NCBI RefSeq assembly: GCF_036825535.1
Contig: NZ_CP098813.1
Span: 1,488,001-1,552,000, forward strand
Origin: Parasalinivibrio latis
GTDB taxonomy: Bacteria > Pseudomonadota > Gammaproteobacteria > Enterobacterales > Vibrionaceae
Reading direction: 5' to 3'
DNA: 64,000 nucleotides
In this document: positions 1 through 8,142 of the stretch, piece after piece
Position numbering within the stretch: the stretch's first letter is position 1
Layout of the letters: every line of letters begins with the position of its first letter
Notes under the pieces: model-generated
Databases searched by the model: none
What the model saw: only the letters and a program-made list of their open reading frames with translations
What the model was told of the DNA's origin: nothing
Translations under genes and position numbers: made by a program

Positions 1-1
1 T

Positions 2-640
2 CTCCACGATCCTAACAACGAATTCGTGCCGGTGACCCACGTTTCAAAAAACCGTGAATACCTTGAGCGCGTTGTAAAAGAATCAGGCAAAGAACGCATG
101 ATCATGAAGCCGCTGAACGGTTATGGTGGCCGCGGTGTAATCATGCTGGAGAAGAGTGCCCAGTCCAGCCTGAAGTCCCTGCTGGAATTCTACATCGGTG
201 ACGAAGAGAACTATGTGATCCTGCAGGAATACGTAGAGGGTGCGGAGCAGGGTGATGTCCGCATCCTGATGCTGAACGGTGAGCCTATCGGGGCAATGCG
301 CCGTATTCCGGCTGAGGGCGACGTACGTTCAAACATCCACGCAGGTGGCCGTGAAGTGAAACACCGTTTGACCGCACAGGAAGAGCGTCTCTGTAAGCAC
401 ATTGGCCCTAAACTTGTTCGTGATGGCCTCTATTTTGTTGGCCTTGACGTTATCAACGGCAAAATCATTGAGGTTAATGTACTCAGCCCTGGTGGTATTA
501 CCCGTATCAACCGCCTGAACCGTGTTCGTCTGCAAGAAAAAATCATGGATTTTGCAGAGAGCGTAGTATCAGCCAAGCAGTCTGTAATTTCCCAGAAAAA
601 TGATTTCCGCAAAGTAATTGAAAATGCTGACGCTTGCTGA
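2..640 (+). CDS. Glutathione synthase-type ATP-grasp ligase, C-terminal part (5' truncated)
   Basis: The reading frame is open to the window edge, so the N-terminus is missing; the GTG at 26 is probably internal. What remains is the ATP-binding and catalytic half of a GshB/RimK-type ATP-grasp enzyme: MIMKPLNGYGGRG (ATP-binding lysine and glycine loop), ILQEYVEG, GDVRILMLNGEP, and EVNVLSPGG, which corresponds to the metal-binding EINVTSPTG of GshB. Such enzymes join an amino group to a carboxylate using ATP. The gene overlaps the next gene by 17 bp, so the two are surely co-transcribed. That partner (formylglutamate amidohydrolase plus QEGLA carboxypeptidase) is typical of a GshB paralogue rather than of the housekeeping gshB, so I leave the symbol empty. 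The true substrate is unknown. Confidence 0.85.
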   Translation, partial: LHDPNNEFVPVTHVSKNREYLERVVKESGKERMIMKPLNGYGGRGVIMLEKSAQSSLKSLLEFYIGDEENYVILQEYVEGAEQGDVRILMLNGEPIGAMRRIPAEGDVRSNIHAGGREVKHRLTAQEERLCKHIGPKLVRDGLYFVGLDVINGKIIEVNVLSPGGITRINRLNRVRLQEKIMDFAESVVSAKQSVISQKNDFRKVIENADAC

Positions 641-2612
641 AAATGAGGTGCTGGATAGAATCCAGCGCCTTGAGCCTTTTGAGGCGATGCTTGAGGATGG
701 CAGCCTGACTATCCGTATCTCCGACTATCAGCCAATGGTTGCTACTGCTATTCACCAGGGCGAGCGAGTTCGCCCTGAGCTAGAAGCAAAATGTGCGCTG
801 ACCAAATCAGAACGTTTCTACGAAGAAGATCCATGTACCAATGATTTTATCTCATCCCTGCCAATTACCCTGGTAGGGAGGGATTCACGTTATGAGTACG
901 ATCTTAACCGTGGCCCGGAAACCTGTATCTATGAGGATGCATGGGGAAAAAGTGTCTGGACAGAAGACCTGACTGATGAAGAGCGAGCAGTAAGCCTGGC
1001 AAAGCATGCCACTTATTACCGGATCTTTAACAAGTTGGTTGAAACCATCGAGCGTTCATTTGGCCTGTGTGTGGTTTATGACCTGCACTCCTACAACTAC
1101 CAACGCATCGAGCGTGAAACCCCGACCTTTAACCTGGGTACAAAGCAGGTTAACCGCCGCCGTTGGCAGCGCGAAACCGATGCATTGCTACAGGGATTGG
1201 CATCAATTGAACTGCCTAACCTGGATGTCGGTGTCGCAGAAAATGACGTATTTGGTGGCATGGGATACCAGGCGACCTTTGTTAAGGCCAACTTTACGAA
1301 CACGCTGATCCTCCCGCTGGAGGTTAAGAAAGTGTACATGGACGAAACCAAAGGCGAGATTTACCCGCTGGTGGTGTCAGCCATGAAAGAAGGCCTGAAA
1401 AAGGTGCTGACTGAACATGCAGCAGAAACCGTGCGCCGACGTACCAAACGTAAGGTACGTGCGACGCACATGCTGCCTTCAGCGTTGTCCGATTCTGTTA
1501 TTAAGGTTGACCGTGAGCTGGCTCGCCTGTCGCAGAACCTGGAGACGCTTCAGTACATTAACCCTACCAACCTGGCCGCCGAAAAGCGCCGCTTTTTTGC
1601 CCGGAAAGGCAACTATGAGCCGGTGTTCCGTTATCGCCAGCTGGCAATTGATCCATACTCATTCCGTCAGCGTTTGTACCGTTTGCCGGTTGCAGAGATT
1701 CGTGATGCGGACGTAGAGCAGCTTTACTGTCAGGTTATCGACACCATGGCGAAGCGTATCGATTTGCTGACGTCAATTGGTACGGATAATTTCCTCTACA
1801 ATTCACTGCGCTACTACGGTCAGCCGGATAAGAAAGATCTGGATAATGCACGGTTCATTATGCATGCGCCGGAATACACTTCTTACGGGGAGCGAAACCT
1901 GATCGCAGCGCAAGCAGTGGAAATCTTTGAGCGTGCACTCTCGAACTACCCGGGCATGCGTTGTAAGGTTCAGGCAACTGCAAAACTGGCTGCCCGTGCG
2001 ATGGTAAGTGGGGCTAAGAAGACCATTCTGATCAACGCGGCTGAAAAATTCAGCGAAGAAGATCTGAATGCACTTATCCATCACGAACTGGGTGTACACA
2101 TGGTGACATCAGCAAATGCTGCCCGTCAGCCACTGAAAGTACTGAAGCTCGGCCTGCCGGGTAACACCCATACTCAGGAAGGCTTGGCAATTCTGTGTGA
2201 GTACCTTTCAGGGTGCTTCTCGCTGCCACGCCTTAAGACGCTGGGTCTTCGTGTTGAAGCGGTAGACAAGATGGTTGCGGGTGAGTCTTTTGCTGAGATA
2301 TACCACCACCTGATTGAAGAGTGTAATGCGGATGCTGAAACCGCGTTTACCGTTACTTCACGCGTATGTCGCGGTGGTGGCTTTACCAAAGACTACTTGT
2401 ATCTTCGCGGGTTAAAGGATGCTCTTCGGTTCCACCAGCAAGGTGACTTGGACTCGCTGTTTATCGGTAAAACCGGCTTTGATTTCAAACCGCTTTTGGA
2501 TGAGCTCATTGCCCGCGGTATTCTCGAAAAACCGCATTATCTGCCTCAGGCGCTGAAAATTGAACGCCCGGCAGATCCGGTAATGGATTACCTGGTTACA
2601 GCAATTCACTAA
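624..2612 (+). CDS. N-formylglutamate amidohydrolase-like / DUF1704 (QEGLA motif) tyrosine carboxypeptidase-like fusion
   Basis: Two domains are fused in 662 residues. The N-terminal ~260 residues resemble N-formylglutamate amidohydrolases (VYDLHSYN, then DVGVAENDVFGGMG). Residues ~290-650 are the DUF1704 family, annotated in bacteria as flavohemoglobin expression-modulating QEGLA motif protein: HHELGVHMV carries a zinc-peptidase HExxxH motif and TQEGLAILCEYLSG is the QEGLA motif. The DUF1704 fold is shared with the vertebrate tubulin tyrosine carboxypeptidase MATCAP. ATG 624 is chosen over the in-frame TTG 618. The gene overlaps the upstream ATP-grasp ligase, and ligase plus amidase plus carboxypeptidase suggests adding and removing an amino acid on a peptide or small molecule. 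Function in bacteria is not established; the family assignment is firm, the role is inferred. Confidence 0.85.
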   Translation: MLTLAENEVLDRIQRLEPFEAMLEDGSLTIRISDYQPMVATAIHQGERVRPELEAKCALTKSERFYEEDPCTNDFISSLPITLVGRDSRYEYDLNRGPETCIYEDAWGKSVWTEDLTDEERAVSLAKHATYYRIFNKLVETIERSFGLCVVYDLHSYNYQRIERETPTFNLGTKQVNRRRWQRETDALLQGLASIELPNLDVGVAENDVFGGMGYQATFVKANFTNTLILPLEVKKVYMDETKGEIYPLVVSAMKEGLKKVLTEHAAETVRRRTKRKVRATHMLPSALSDSVIKVDRELARLSQNLETLQYINPTNLAAEKRRFFARKGNYEPVFRYRQLAIDPYSFRQRLYRLPVAEIRDADVEQLYCQVIDTMAKRIDLLTSIGTDNFLYNSLRYYGQPDKKDLDNARFIMHAPEYTSYGERNLIAAQAVEIFERALSNYPGMRCKVQATAKLAARAMVSGAKKTILINAAEKFSEEDLNALIHHELGVHMVTSANAARQPLKVLKLGLPGNTHTQEGLAILCEYLSGCFSLPRLKTLGLRVEAVDKMVAGESFAEIYHHLIEECNADAETAFTVTSRVCRGGGFTKDYLYLRGLKDALRFHQQGDLDSLFIGKTGFDFKPLLDELIARGILEKPHYLPQALKIERPADPVMDYLVTAIH

Positions 2613-2639
2613 ATGTCCAATTAAAAGCTGATAGCACAG

Positions 2640-2668
2640 TGCCGGAGAGAAATCTCCGGCATTTTTTT
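2640..2668 (+). terminator. Rho-independent terminator
   Basis: Perfect 8-bp stem GCCGGAGA/TCTCCGGC with a GAAA tetraloop, followed by seven T. It ends the ATP-grasp/QEGLA operon and touches the 3' end of the convergent gene that begins at 2667. Confidence 0.93.
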
Positions 2669-4199
2669 AACGAAGCAATTCGGCCAACGTCAGCGGCGCA
2701 TCAGCGACACCAAGCTTCTGTGCGGGGGATTTACCTGAGCGATCCACCCAACAAAGATTGTGCCAGGCTCGGTAAATATCCACAAAGATGGAAAGTGCAC
2801 CTGGACGATGTTTCCGTCTGGGATCATGAATGACATGGTCAAACTGGCATTGGAAGTAATGTTGGTATTGCCAGCTTGACAGGTAGCTGGCGTGTTCAAG
2901 CCAGAAAGACTCCCTGCCAGTCTCGTTCCCAATGTGACAGATACCTTTTTGTCCGGATTCGTTGGAGGTAAATGCCCATCTGTCCCGCCACCAGCTTAGC
3001 AGGGCGATATTAATCAGCCCGGGTTTGCTGCCGGTAGCCCAGGAATCATCCTGTGCTACATACACCAAATCAATTTGACGGTCCCTTATCCGGTCGAGAT
3101 AAACAGAAACACAGGCTGAACGTAACAAGGGTTCCTGAGGAAGGAAAAAAGTCAGGTTTTTACACTTTACAGTTTTTTCCTTCAAAGACAGGTAGTGGGC
3201 ATAAACCATGTATTGTGGACGAATCAGCGATCCCTTGGCGGGGTGTTTAACACTTAATGTGCCGGTAAACGGATCTTCAAGGTTAGTGCGTGACATAGCC
3301 GCTTTATAGACACCATCCACAGTATCCCGCAGGCTGGATCCGCGGTTGTCGGGTACTTCAAAAACACCATCTTTGACTGCTGACAGCTCGGCATATTGCG
3401 CGTTTTCAGAGTATGGGTCGTGCTCTACGGATTTACTTCCGCACTCAGCATCGTGATGATTCAGGGTATCTGTAATAACGTAACCGCTATCCGTTTCTGT
3501 GGTAGAAAGCCAAAGAACACCATTTTCTGCGTTGGTCTGAAGTGGTGAAAGATAACTGGAAAGCGTTAGTGAATCCCGTTTGTTCAGCACTTTTGTATCT
3601 GTAATTGCCAGACGGTACCGACAACGCTTGGCGATGTTTCGTAAATGGTCATAGCAAGATTTGGGATTGATGTGAAGACGGCGGCAAATTTCCCTTACTG
3701 TATAGCCAGTAAACAGCAAGCCAAGTATCTGCTGCTGGATGTCCAATTTGGGGTTGATGACAGACCAGGGATCGACAAATGTGGTCGCACAAGCCTTACA
3801 TCGATAACGCTGACGTTTTCCACTAAAGCCAAAAGCATGGTAGTTTTCGGGGCGCACAGCCTGGGGCTGGTGATGGTTTTCACAGCCGGAGTTGTTGCAG
3901 GATGCGGAAATCCCTTGATGTTCAATTTCCAGTCGGTGTTTTACATCCAACACCGACTGGTTGTTAAGAAGAGGTGGAAACGCACCGCACTCATTGCAAA
4001 CCAGCACCGGACGTAACGGATTCGTACGTTGAAGCGCATAACGCTCATTGTCACTTAAACCAAAATTTCGACACGCCAATGTTTTACAGAAATTTAGTTG
4101 TAATCCGCCGGCAGGTTCGGGCAATGCGAGTTTTTGCACGTATCCTCCTCTTAAGATGCACCGGACCACTTGGCCTGGAATAAACTCTCGGGAAGACAA
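2667..4199 (-). CDS. Zinc-ribbon/HTH protein related to IS transposases, probably domesticated
   Basis: A 510-residue protein with four Cys pairs in the N-terminal third: CKTLACRNFG, CNECG, CNNSGC and CKACATTF, the last typical of the zinc ribbon of IS1-type transposases. An HTH-like segment follows (YTVREICRRLHINPKSCYDHL, about residues 175-195). The C-terminal half looks like a decayed DDE/integrase core (DLVYVAQDD, then HRPGALSIFVDIYRAWHNL and a terminal LGVADAPLTLAELL resembling the tail of integrase-type transposases). No terminal inverted repeats or target duplications were seen around it, and it is a full-length open frame, so a stably kept cellular gene is more likely than an active IS. 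The start is TTG with GAGAG about 8 bp upstream; no in-frame ATG fits. I know of no proven function. Confidence 0.6.
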   Translation of the reverse strand: MSSREFIPGQVVRCILRGGYVQKLALPEPAGGLQLNFCKTLACRNFGLSDNERYALQRTNPLRPVLVCNECGAFPPLLNNQSVLDVKHRLEIEHQGISASCNNSGCENHHQPQAVRPENYHAFGFSGKRQRYRCKACATTFVDPWSVINPKLDIQQQILGLLFTGYTVREICRRLHINPKSCYDHLRNIAKRCRYRLAITDTKVLNKRDSLTLSSYLSPLQTNAENGVLWLSTTETDSGYVITDTLNHHDAECGSKSVEHDPYSENAQYAELSAVKDGVFEVPDNRGSSLRDTVDGVYKAAMSRTNLEDPFTGTLSVKHPAKGSLIRPQYMVYAHYLSLKEKTVKCKNLTFFLPQEPLLRSACVSVYLDRIRDRQIDLVYVAQDDSWATGSKPGLINIALLSWWRDRWAFTSNESGQKGICHIGNETGRESFWLEHASYLSSWQYQHYFQCQFDHVIHDPRRKHRPGALSIFVDIYRAWHNLCWVDRSGKSPAQKLGVADAPLTLAELLR

Positions 4200-4447
4200 C
4201 AGAGCATCTCTCTTGCTTGGCTGGGCTATTAAATAACCCGGGTCTTCGCTGATTGATACTGTCTGTCTGCTTCAGATATGGGGTTATCGTAGGGGCAGGC
4301 AGGAAGACAAAGAGTGATGAGTGTCACCAAATTGTAGCGAAAATGGAGAGAGATGTGTGAACGTTACTGTTTCTGTTGAATTCGGCGGTAATCGTCGCAT
4401 TCATAGCAATGAATCACAAGTAATTTCCGCTATTAACACAGAGCTAA
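4200..4447. other. Intergenic gap, no gene seen
   Basis: Between the starts of the transposase-like gene and the end of the GGDEF gene. No convincing small gene, RNA or terminator was recognised; it should hold the promoter of the minus-strand gene starting at 4199. Confidence 0.4.
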
Positions 4448-5587
4448 TTACGTGACAGTCTGAAGTGTGGACAGTGGGGAGAGGCAATTTTCGTCAAAAG
4501 GATGATACGCATTTTTCCCGTTACGTTTAGCCATATACATTGCGGAGTCAGCCTGAGCCATGGCGTGTTCAAAACTTTGACCGGTGAAGTAACGGCTGGA
4601 ACCGACACTTACGGTAAGGTGAAATGTACGAGAACCGACAATAATATTGGGTTCTACTGACTGCAAAATACCATGGGCAATCTGTAAGTTTTCCTCTTCA
4701 TCTGCGCCTTCCACTAAGAATATAAATTCGTCACCCCCCATCCTTGCTACGACTCGCTTCTCACTGGATAACTTCTTGAGAGATTTTGAGAACTGAATCA
4801 GGAGTTGGTCTCCGGTATCGTGGCCGTATGTGTCGTTGATGTACTTAAAACCATCCAGATCCAGGAGAAACAGTGTAAAGGGTTTGTTTTGAGTAAACAG
4901 CGCATTGGCGCAATGCTGCAGTCCAAGCCGGTTAGGCAAACCGGTTAGAAAATCGGTGTTGGCAACCTTTTCAATGTTTTTAACCTGCCGGTAGTTGAAG
5001 AAAAAGAAGAACATCATCATAACAGCAGTAAGAACAGTCAGGCTGTAAATCAGGAACTCCTGGCGCCAACGCTGCTGGTTCATTTCTTCTATTAATGCGT
5101 TGCGTATTGTGAAATTTTCATTGAAAAGTGCATAGAGGCGATCGTAATCATTACTGATTTTAGACTTGATTTTTTGTGCGTCTTCGGGAGTTTCTGACAA
5201 TGAAAAAATGGCATTTTCCAGTTCGAGCAAGGAACTTTCAAGATCATGCAAAACTTCCTGGGTTGCAGGGTAGCTCCAAAGATACTGCACTTTAGAATCA
5301 AAGTGCATTACCTGGTACCGACCCAGCAGGACTTCGTATTTTATTTCGATAAAGTCTGAGTTGACTACGTTGTGGCTGAATTCATCCAGGGAAACAATAA
5401 GATCGGAGTACTCTCTTGACATCCTGAGCATGTAAAACATGGTGGCTGTATAGCGCCGTGCAAGCACATCTGCGTTGTTTGCAGATGACGTAAAAAGCGA
5501 AAGCAACACTGAAAAAAGCACCATCAGTACAACGGCAAAGGCAACGCCAGCTTTTATTGCACGGCTGTTTTGAACCCTTATTGTCAA
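4448..5587 (-). CDS. Membrane diguanylate cyclase (GGDEF)
   Basis: A 379-residue inner-membrane protein making cyclic di-GMP from two GTP. There is a transmembrane helix at about residues 14-34, a ~150-residue helical periplasmic sensor region, a second helix at about 182-200 (LIYSLTVLTAVMMMFFFFF), then a GGDEF domain starting at NTDFLTGLPNR. The signature is intact (ARMGGDEF), so it is predicted active; no I-site or EAL domain was evident. The TTG start overlaps the stop of the upstream gene by 4 bp and has GGGGAAG about 7 bp upstream, so translation is probably coupled. The partner upstream encodes a small periplasmic protein that is a natural candidate for delivering the signal to the sensor domain. 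Confidence 0.9.
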   Translation of the reverse strand: MTIRVQNSRAIKAGVAFAVVLMVLFSVLLSLFTSSANNADVLARRYTATMFYMLRMSREYSDLIVSLDEFSHNVVNSDFIEIKYEVLLGRYQVMHFDSKVQYLWSYPATQEVLHDLESSLLELENAIFSLSETPEDAQKIKSKISNDYDRLYALFNENFTIRNALIEEMNQQRWRQEFLIYSLTVLTAVMMMFFFFFNYRQVKNIEKVANTDFLTGLPNRLGLQHCANALFTQNKPFTLFLLDLDGFKYINDTYGHDTGDQLLIQFSKSLKKLSSEKRVVARMGGDEFIFLVEGADEEENLQIAHGILQSVEPNIIVGSRTFHLTVSVGSSRYFTGQSFEHAMAQADSAMYMAKRNGKNAYHPFDENCLSPLSTLQTVT

Positions 5588-6060
5588 GGCTGGGCTTCCC
5601 CGTCAGATTTGATGCGCAGAGATTTTAACTGCCATACCATACGTCTTTCTGCCCTCGTTGCTTCTGTGCCTTCCATTTTGTTAAAAGGGTAGATAATCCA
5701 ATAGGGCCCTAAATCCCTTACTTTCATTGTTTTGCCGTTTCTCTTCTCAGCTACGATAGGATCGAACTTAGCGATGTCATAAGAAGGAATTACCGCTGTA
5801 TACCCATTTAAACCGACAGCAACAATATCTGCGTTCGAGAGTGATAATTCACTAAGGAGGTCTTTCAGTGAAAAACCCTCGAAGACAGTAGTATCAGTCC
5901 AGGGTGTATGTGTCGTGATTGAAGAATTCGGTATAGAAACAGCCGAATTGCCACCATTCATGGACAAAGCGGGGGTTTCGCTTCCCCCGATATAGATATC
6001 CAGAGCAAAAGAGGACGGAGCCCACAATGCCAGTACGCAAAAGAATATTCGCAAGTACAT
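5584..6060 (-). CDS. Small periplasmic molybdopterin-oxidoreductase-fold protein
   Basis: 158 residues with a signal peptide (MYLRIFFCVLALWAPSSFA). The mature part resembles the sulfite-oxidase-type molybdopterin-binding fold in miniature: FEGFSLKDLLSEL, VGLNGYTAVIPSYDI, DLGPYWIIYPF. The cofactor-coordinating cysteine is absent (the mature part has no Cys), so binding of the cofactor and catalysis are unlikely and a ligand-binding or sensory role is more probable. It is the first gene of a two-gene unit with the diguanylate cyclase, overlapping it by 4 bp. Similar proteins often sit beside GGDEF or histidine kinase genes. Family assignment is moderate, function inferred. Confidence 0.7.
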   Translation of the reverse strand: MYLRIFFCVLALWAPSSFALDIYIGGSETPALSMNGGNSAVSIPNSSITTHTPWTDTTVFEGFSLKDLLSELSLSNADIVAVGLNGYTAVIPSYDIAKFDPIVAEKRNGKTMKVRDLGPYWIIYPFNKMEGTEATRAERRMVWQLKSLRIKSDGEAQP

Positions 6061-6225
6061 CGTAATCTACTTCTTAACCGGTTAAATATATTGTGTATTT
6101 CCGTTAAATATAGACTATTTCAAAGGATTGGGGGTTTGTTAAGACCTTGTATGCATATAAACGAGTGTATATTTTGGCAGGAATCAATAAGGCATTAATA
6201 TTCTGGGATATTTTTTTGACGTATA

Positions 6226-6278
6226 TATACCCAAAACACCTCACGGTGCAGGTCTCAGCGAGAGGTGGTTTGGGTATA
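6226..6278. repeat. Long imperfect palindrome (hairpin element)
   Basis: Arms 6226-6242 (TATACCCAAAACACCTC) and 6262-6278 (GAGGTGGTTTGGGTATA) pair over 17 bp with one mismatch around a 19-nt loop. It lies between the small periplasmic protein and trxC. The form is that of a dispersed REP/MITE-like element; no second full copy was found in this window, only a half-similar ATATACCCAAA near 15078. A transcription-end role for trxC is possible, but there is no clear T-run on that strand. Confidence 0.5.
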
Positions 6279-6335
6279 GTAAAGAGCCGTGGCATTAACC
6301 TCGGCTTCTATTATGTAACTGTATGATAAATAGTA

Positions 6336-6767
6336 CTATGAGGTATGTTGAGTTAGCCACTCTTCGAATTGGCTCCGAGGAAGGGCTCCATTCATATGAT
6401 TTACCATTTTGCCGTCTTTAAAGATCATAATGGTTGGGATACTGCGAATCCGGTACTTAGCAGCAAGGGTTTGCTGGTCTTCTGTATCAATTTTAACGAA
6501 AAGCCGTTTTCCCTCATCGTTTTTCGCAACATCTTCAAAAACAGGCCCGAACGCTTGGCATGGTGCACACCAAGGTGCCCAAAAATCGATAACGATAGTT
6601 TTTTGCGATGACATGATGGCATCAATGTTGTTTACCGTTCCTTCTACAGGGGCGCCATCTACCAACGGATTTTTGCATGCACCACATAGCGGAGAATGAT
6701 CAATACGTTCGGTTGGTATCCGGTTAGTGGTATGACAGTGAGGGCAACGCAGCGTCAGAGTATCCAT
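6336..6767 (-). CDS. trxC: Thioredoxin 2 (TrxC) with CAPC active site
   Basis: 143 residues. The N-terminal zinc domain has two CxxC pairs (CPHC and CGAC), which separates TrxC from TrxA. The thioredoxin fold follows with active site WAPWCAPC and the cis-proline motif SIPT. It reduces protein disulfides in the cytoplasm and in enterobacteria belongs to the oxidative-stress set. The usual TrxC centre is CGPC; here Gly is replaced by Ala, which may shift the redox potential. Length and motifs otherwise match the family. It stands alone; downstream lies a long palindrome at 6226-6278. Confidence 0.95.
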   Translation of the reverse strand: MDTLTLRCPHCHTTNRIPTERIDHSPLCGACKNPLVDGAPVEGTVNNIDAIMSSQKTIVIDFWAPWCAPCQAFGPVFEDVAKNDEGKRLFVKIDTEDQQTLAAKYRIRSIPTIMIFKDGKMVNHMNGALPRSQFEEWLTQHTS

Positions 6768-6951
6768 GCTTTTAACCTTTTCTTTATTCGATATTTCTCT
6801 GATACAAAGACTAAATTTCTTCAGACAAAAACTCTATTTTGTTTTGCCGATTGTTGTCATTGATATGAACTATCACGAATACATGCCGTTTCTGTGAGAA
6901 TATACTAATGTTTCCCGTTGGCGGGAGTGTCGGCGGCGTGATAAATTACAT

Positions 6952-6967
6952 CGTGATTTAGATCACA
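6952..6967 (+). promoter_or_regulatory. Candidate CRP-type operator
   Basis: CGTGATTTAGATCACA matches the TGTGA-N6-TCACA consensus in nine of ten half-site positions. It lies 42-57 bp upstream of the gene at 7009, a position compatible with activation, and about 185 bp from the divergent trxC start. Confidence 0.5.
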
Positions 6968-7008
6968 TGATTGTGATTAGTTAGATTGGGTTTGAGGCTG
7001 GGCGACTT

Positions 7009-7308
7009 TTGAGCAAAAAATTCAAGAAAAAGAAAATGTTTCCTATGGATTTTTATGGTCAGGACAAGGAATGGCGTTTTATTGTACGTGCGCACTCCGC
7101 TAGTGAAGTATTTGCTGCGTTGTATTGGCAAAGCCGCTTGTCGGTAAGGCGGGCTGAGTTCAATCTTTTGCACCTTGCGGATGAAATGTTTACTTATCAG
7201 TCCGCTCGTTCACTTGAAGATATGGGTTGTACACAGCAACGTGTGCAAATTTCCGTACGGGGCCCAATTGTTAGTGTTAAAACGCTAGAAGAGCATTACA
7301 AAATGTAA
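7009..7308 (+). CDS. Conserved hypothetical protein, 99 aa
   Basis: Not recognised. The N-terminus is very lysine-rich (MSKKFKKKKMF), followed by a compact mixed alpha/beta sequence without transmembrane segments or signal peptide. The start is a TTG with GAGG about 11 bp upstream; ATG 7036, nine codons further, is an alternative that would remove the basic stretch. The candidate CRP site just upstream and a length typical of a small cytoplasmic protein support it as a real gene. Confidence 0.6.
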   Translation: MSKKFKKKKMFPMDFYGQDKEWRFIVRAHSASEVFAALYWQSRLSVRRAEFNLLHLADEMFTYQSARSLEDMGCTQQRVQISVRGPIVSVKTLEEHYKM

Positions 7309-7423
7309 CAAATATACAACATTTCACATTTCCTAACTCATTAAAATAGTGGTGATTTATTGGTTTTCTGGTTGTAATATACACGGAAAATATAAAAAGT
7401 TTTGATAAACATCCATATTTCTA

Positions 7424-7801
7424 ATGAGGCTCAACGTGATTTTAGTTGCTATTCTGTCCCTGTCAGTGCTCGGCAGCTTTCTTGCCGGAGAGCACTTCCA
7501 TTCATATATGGCGGGTTTTTCAGTCGCTACCCTTTCAGTCGGTGTGTGTTACTGGGTAGCATTTCGTTCAACCAAGTACCCTGAAATGGCTTTCCTGCTT
7601 CTTCTCTGTGGAATGTTTGCTAAGGTGGCTCTCACCGTCATAGGTGTTATGTGGGGTCTCGAACGAGACTTGATAGGTTCACCATTTATCTTTGCGTTGT
7701 CATATCTCTTCTTCTCCATTGCGGCTACTTACTCGTATTACCGTTACAGAGAATTTGTTCAAACGAGAATAGAACAACCGATGGCTGTACATCCAGCCTG
7801 A
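7424..7801 (+). CDS. Small four-helix inner-membrane protein
   Basis: 125 residues with four predicted transmembrane helices (starting around residues 3, 30, 57 and 87) and a short soluble tail. The layout is reminiscent of AtpI-like or other small accessory membrane proteins, but I see no diagnostic motif and assign no function. It is followed 20 bp later by a clear terminator, which supports a monocistronic gene. Confidence 0.65.
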   Translation: MRLNVILVAILSLSVLGSFLAGEHFHSYMAGFSVATLSVGVCYWVAFRSTKYPEMAFLLLLCGMFAKVALTVIGVMWGLERDLIGSPFIFALSYLFFSIAATYSYYRYREFVQTRIEQPMAVHPA

Positions 7802-7820
7802 AATGAGAAGCTTGAAATGA

Positions 7821-7851
7821 ACCCCGGATGATTCGCTCTCCGGGGTTTTTT
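7821..7851 (+). terminator. Rho-independent terminator
   Basis: Stem ACCCCGGA/TCCGGGGT (8 bp) with a 10-nt loop, followed by TTTTT. It closes the small membrane-protein gene. Confidence 0.92.
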
Positions 7852-8142
7852 GTATTTGTACCTTCGGTTGCATGTAACATCGGCGAGTGAATACTTCTTA
7901 TGGGTTTACGTTCTGTTACATATTTTCACGTCTCAGTAGATTATTCTGATTTGAATCTCGTCAAATTCAAAAATGCAGGTTATTAATCCAACTCAGTTAA
8001 TAAACGCGAACTAATATCATCTATATTGATTAATGTGTAGATGATAACTCTATTAATGGTTGAAATGGGCCATAGATATAGCTACATTCTAAATGTAACG
8101 CAATTGTTAATTTTGGATGTCGGTTTTAATGAGGACGAAAAT

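Noticed and set aside
6226..6278. Integron attC (VCR-like) site
   Set aside because: The GTTRRRY core and its complement at the ends are missing, there is no cassette array, and no second copy.
6104..6295. 63-aa minus-strand reading frame
   Set aside because: It runs through the long palindrome, has no ribosome binding site and no protein-like composition.
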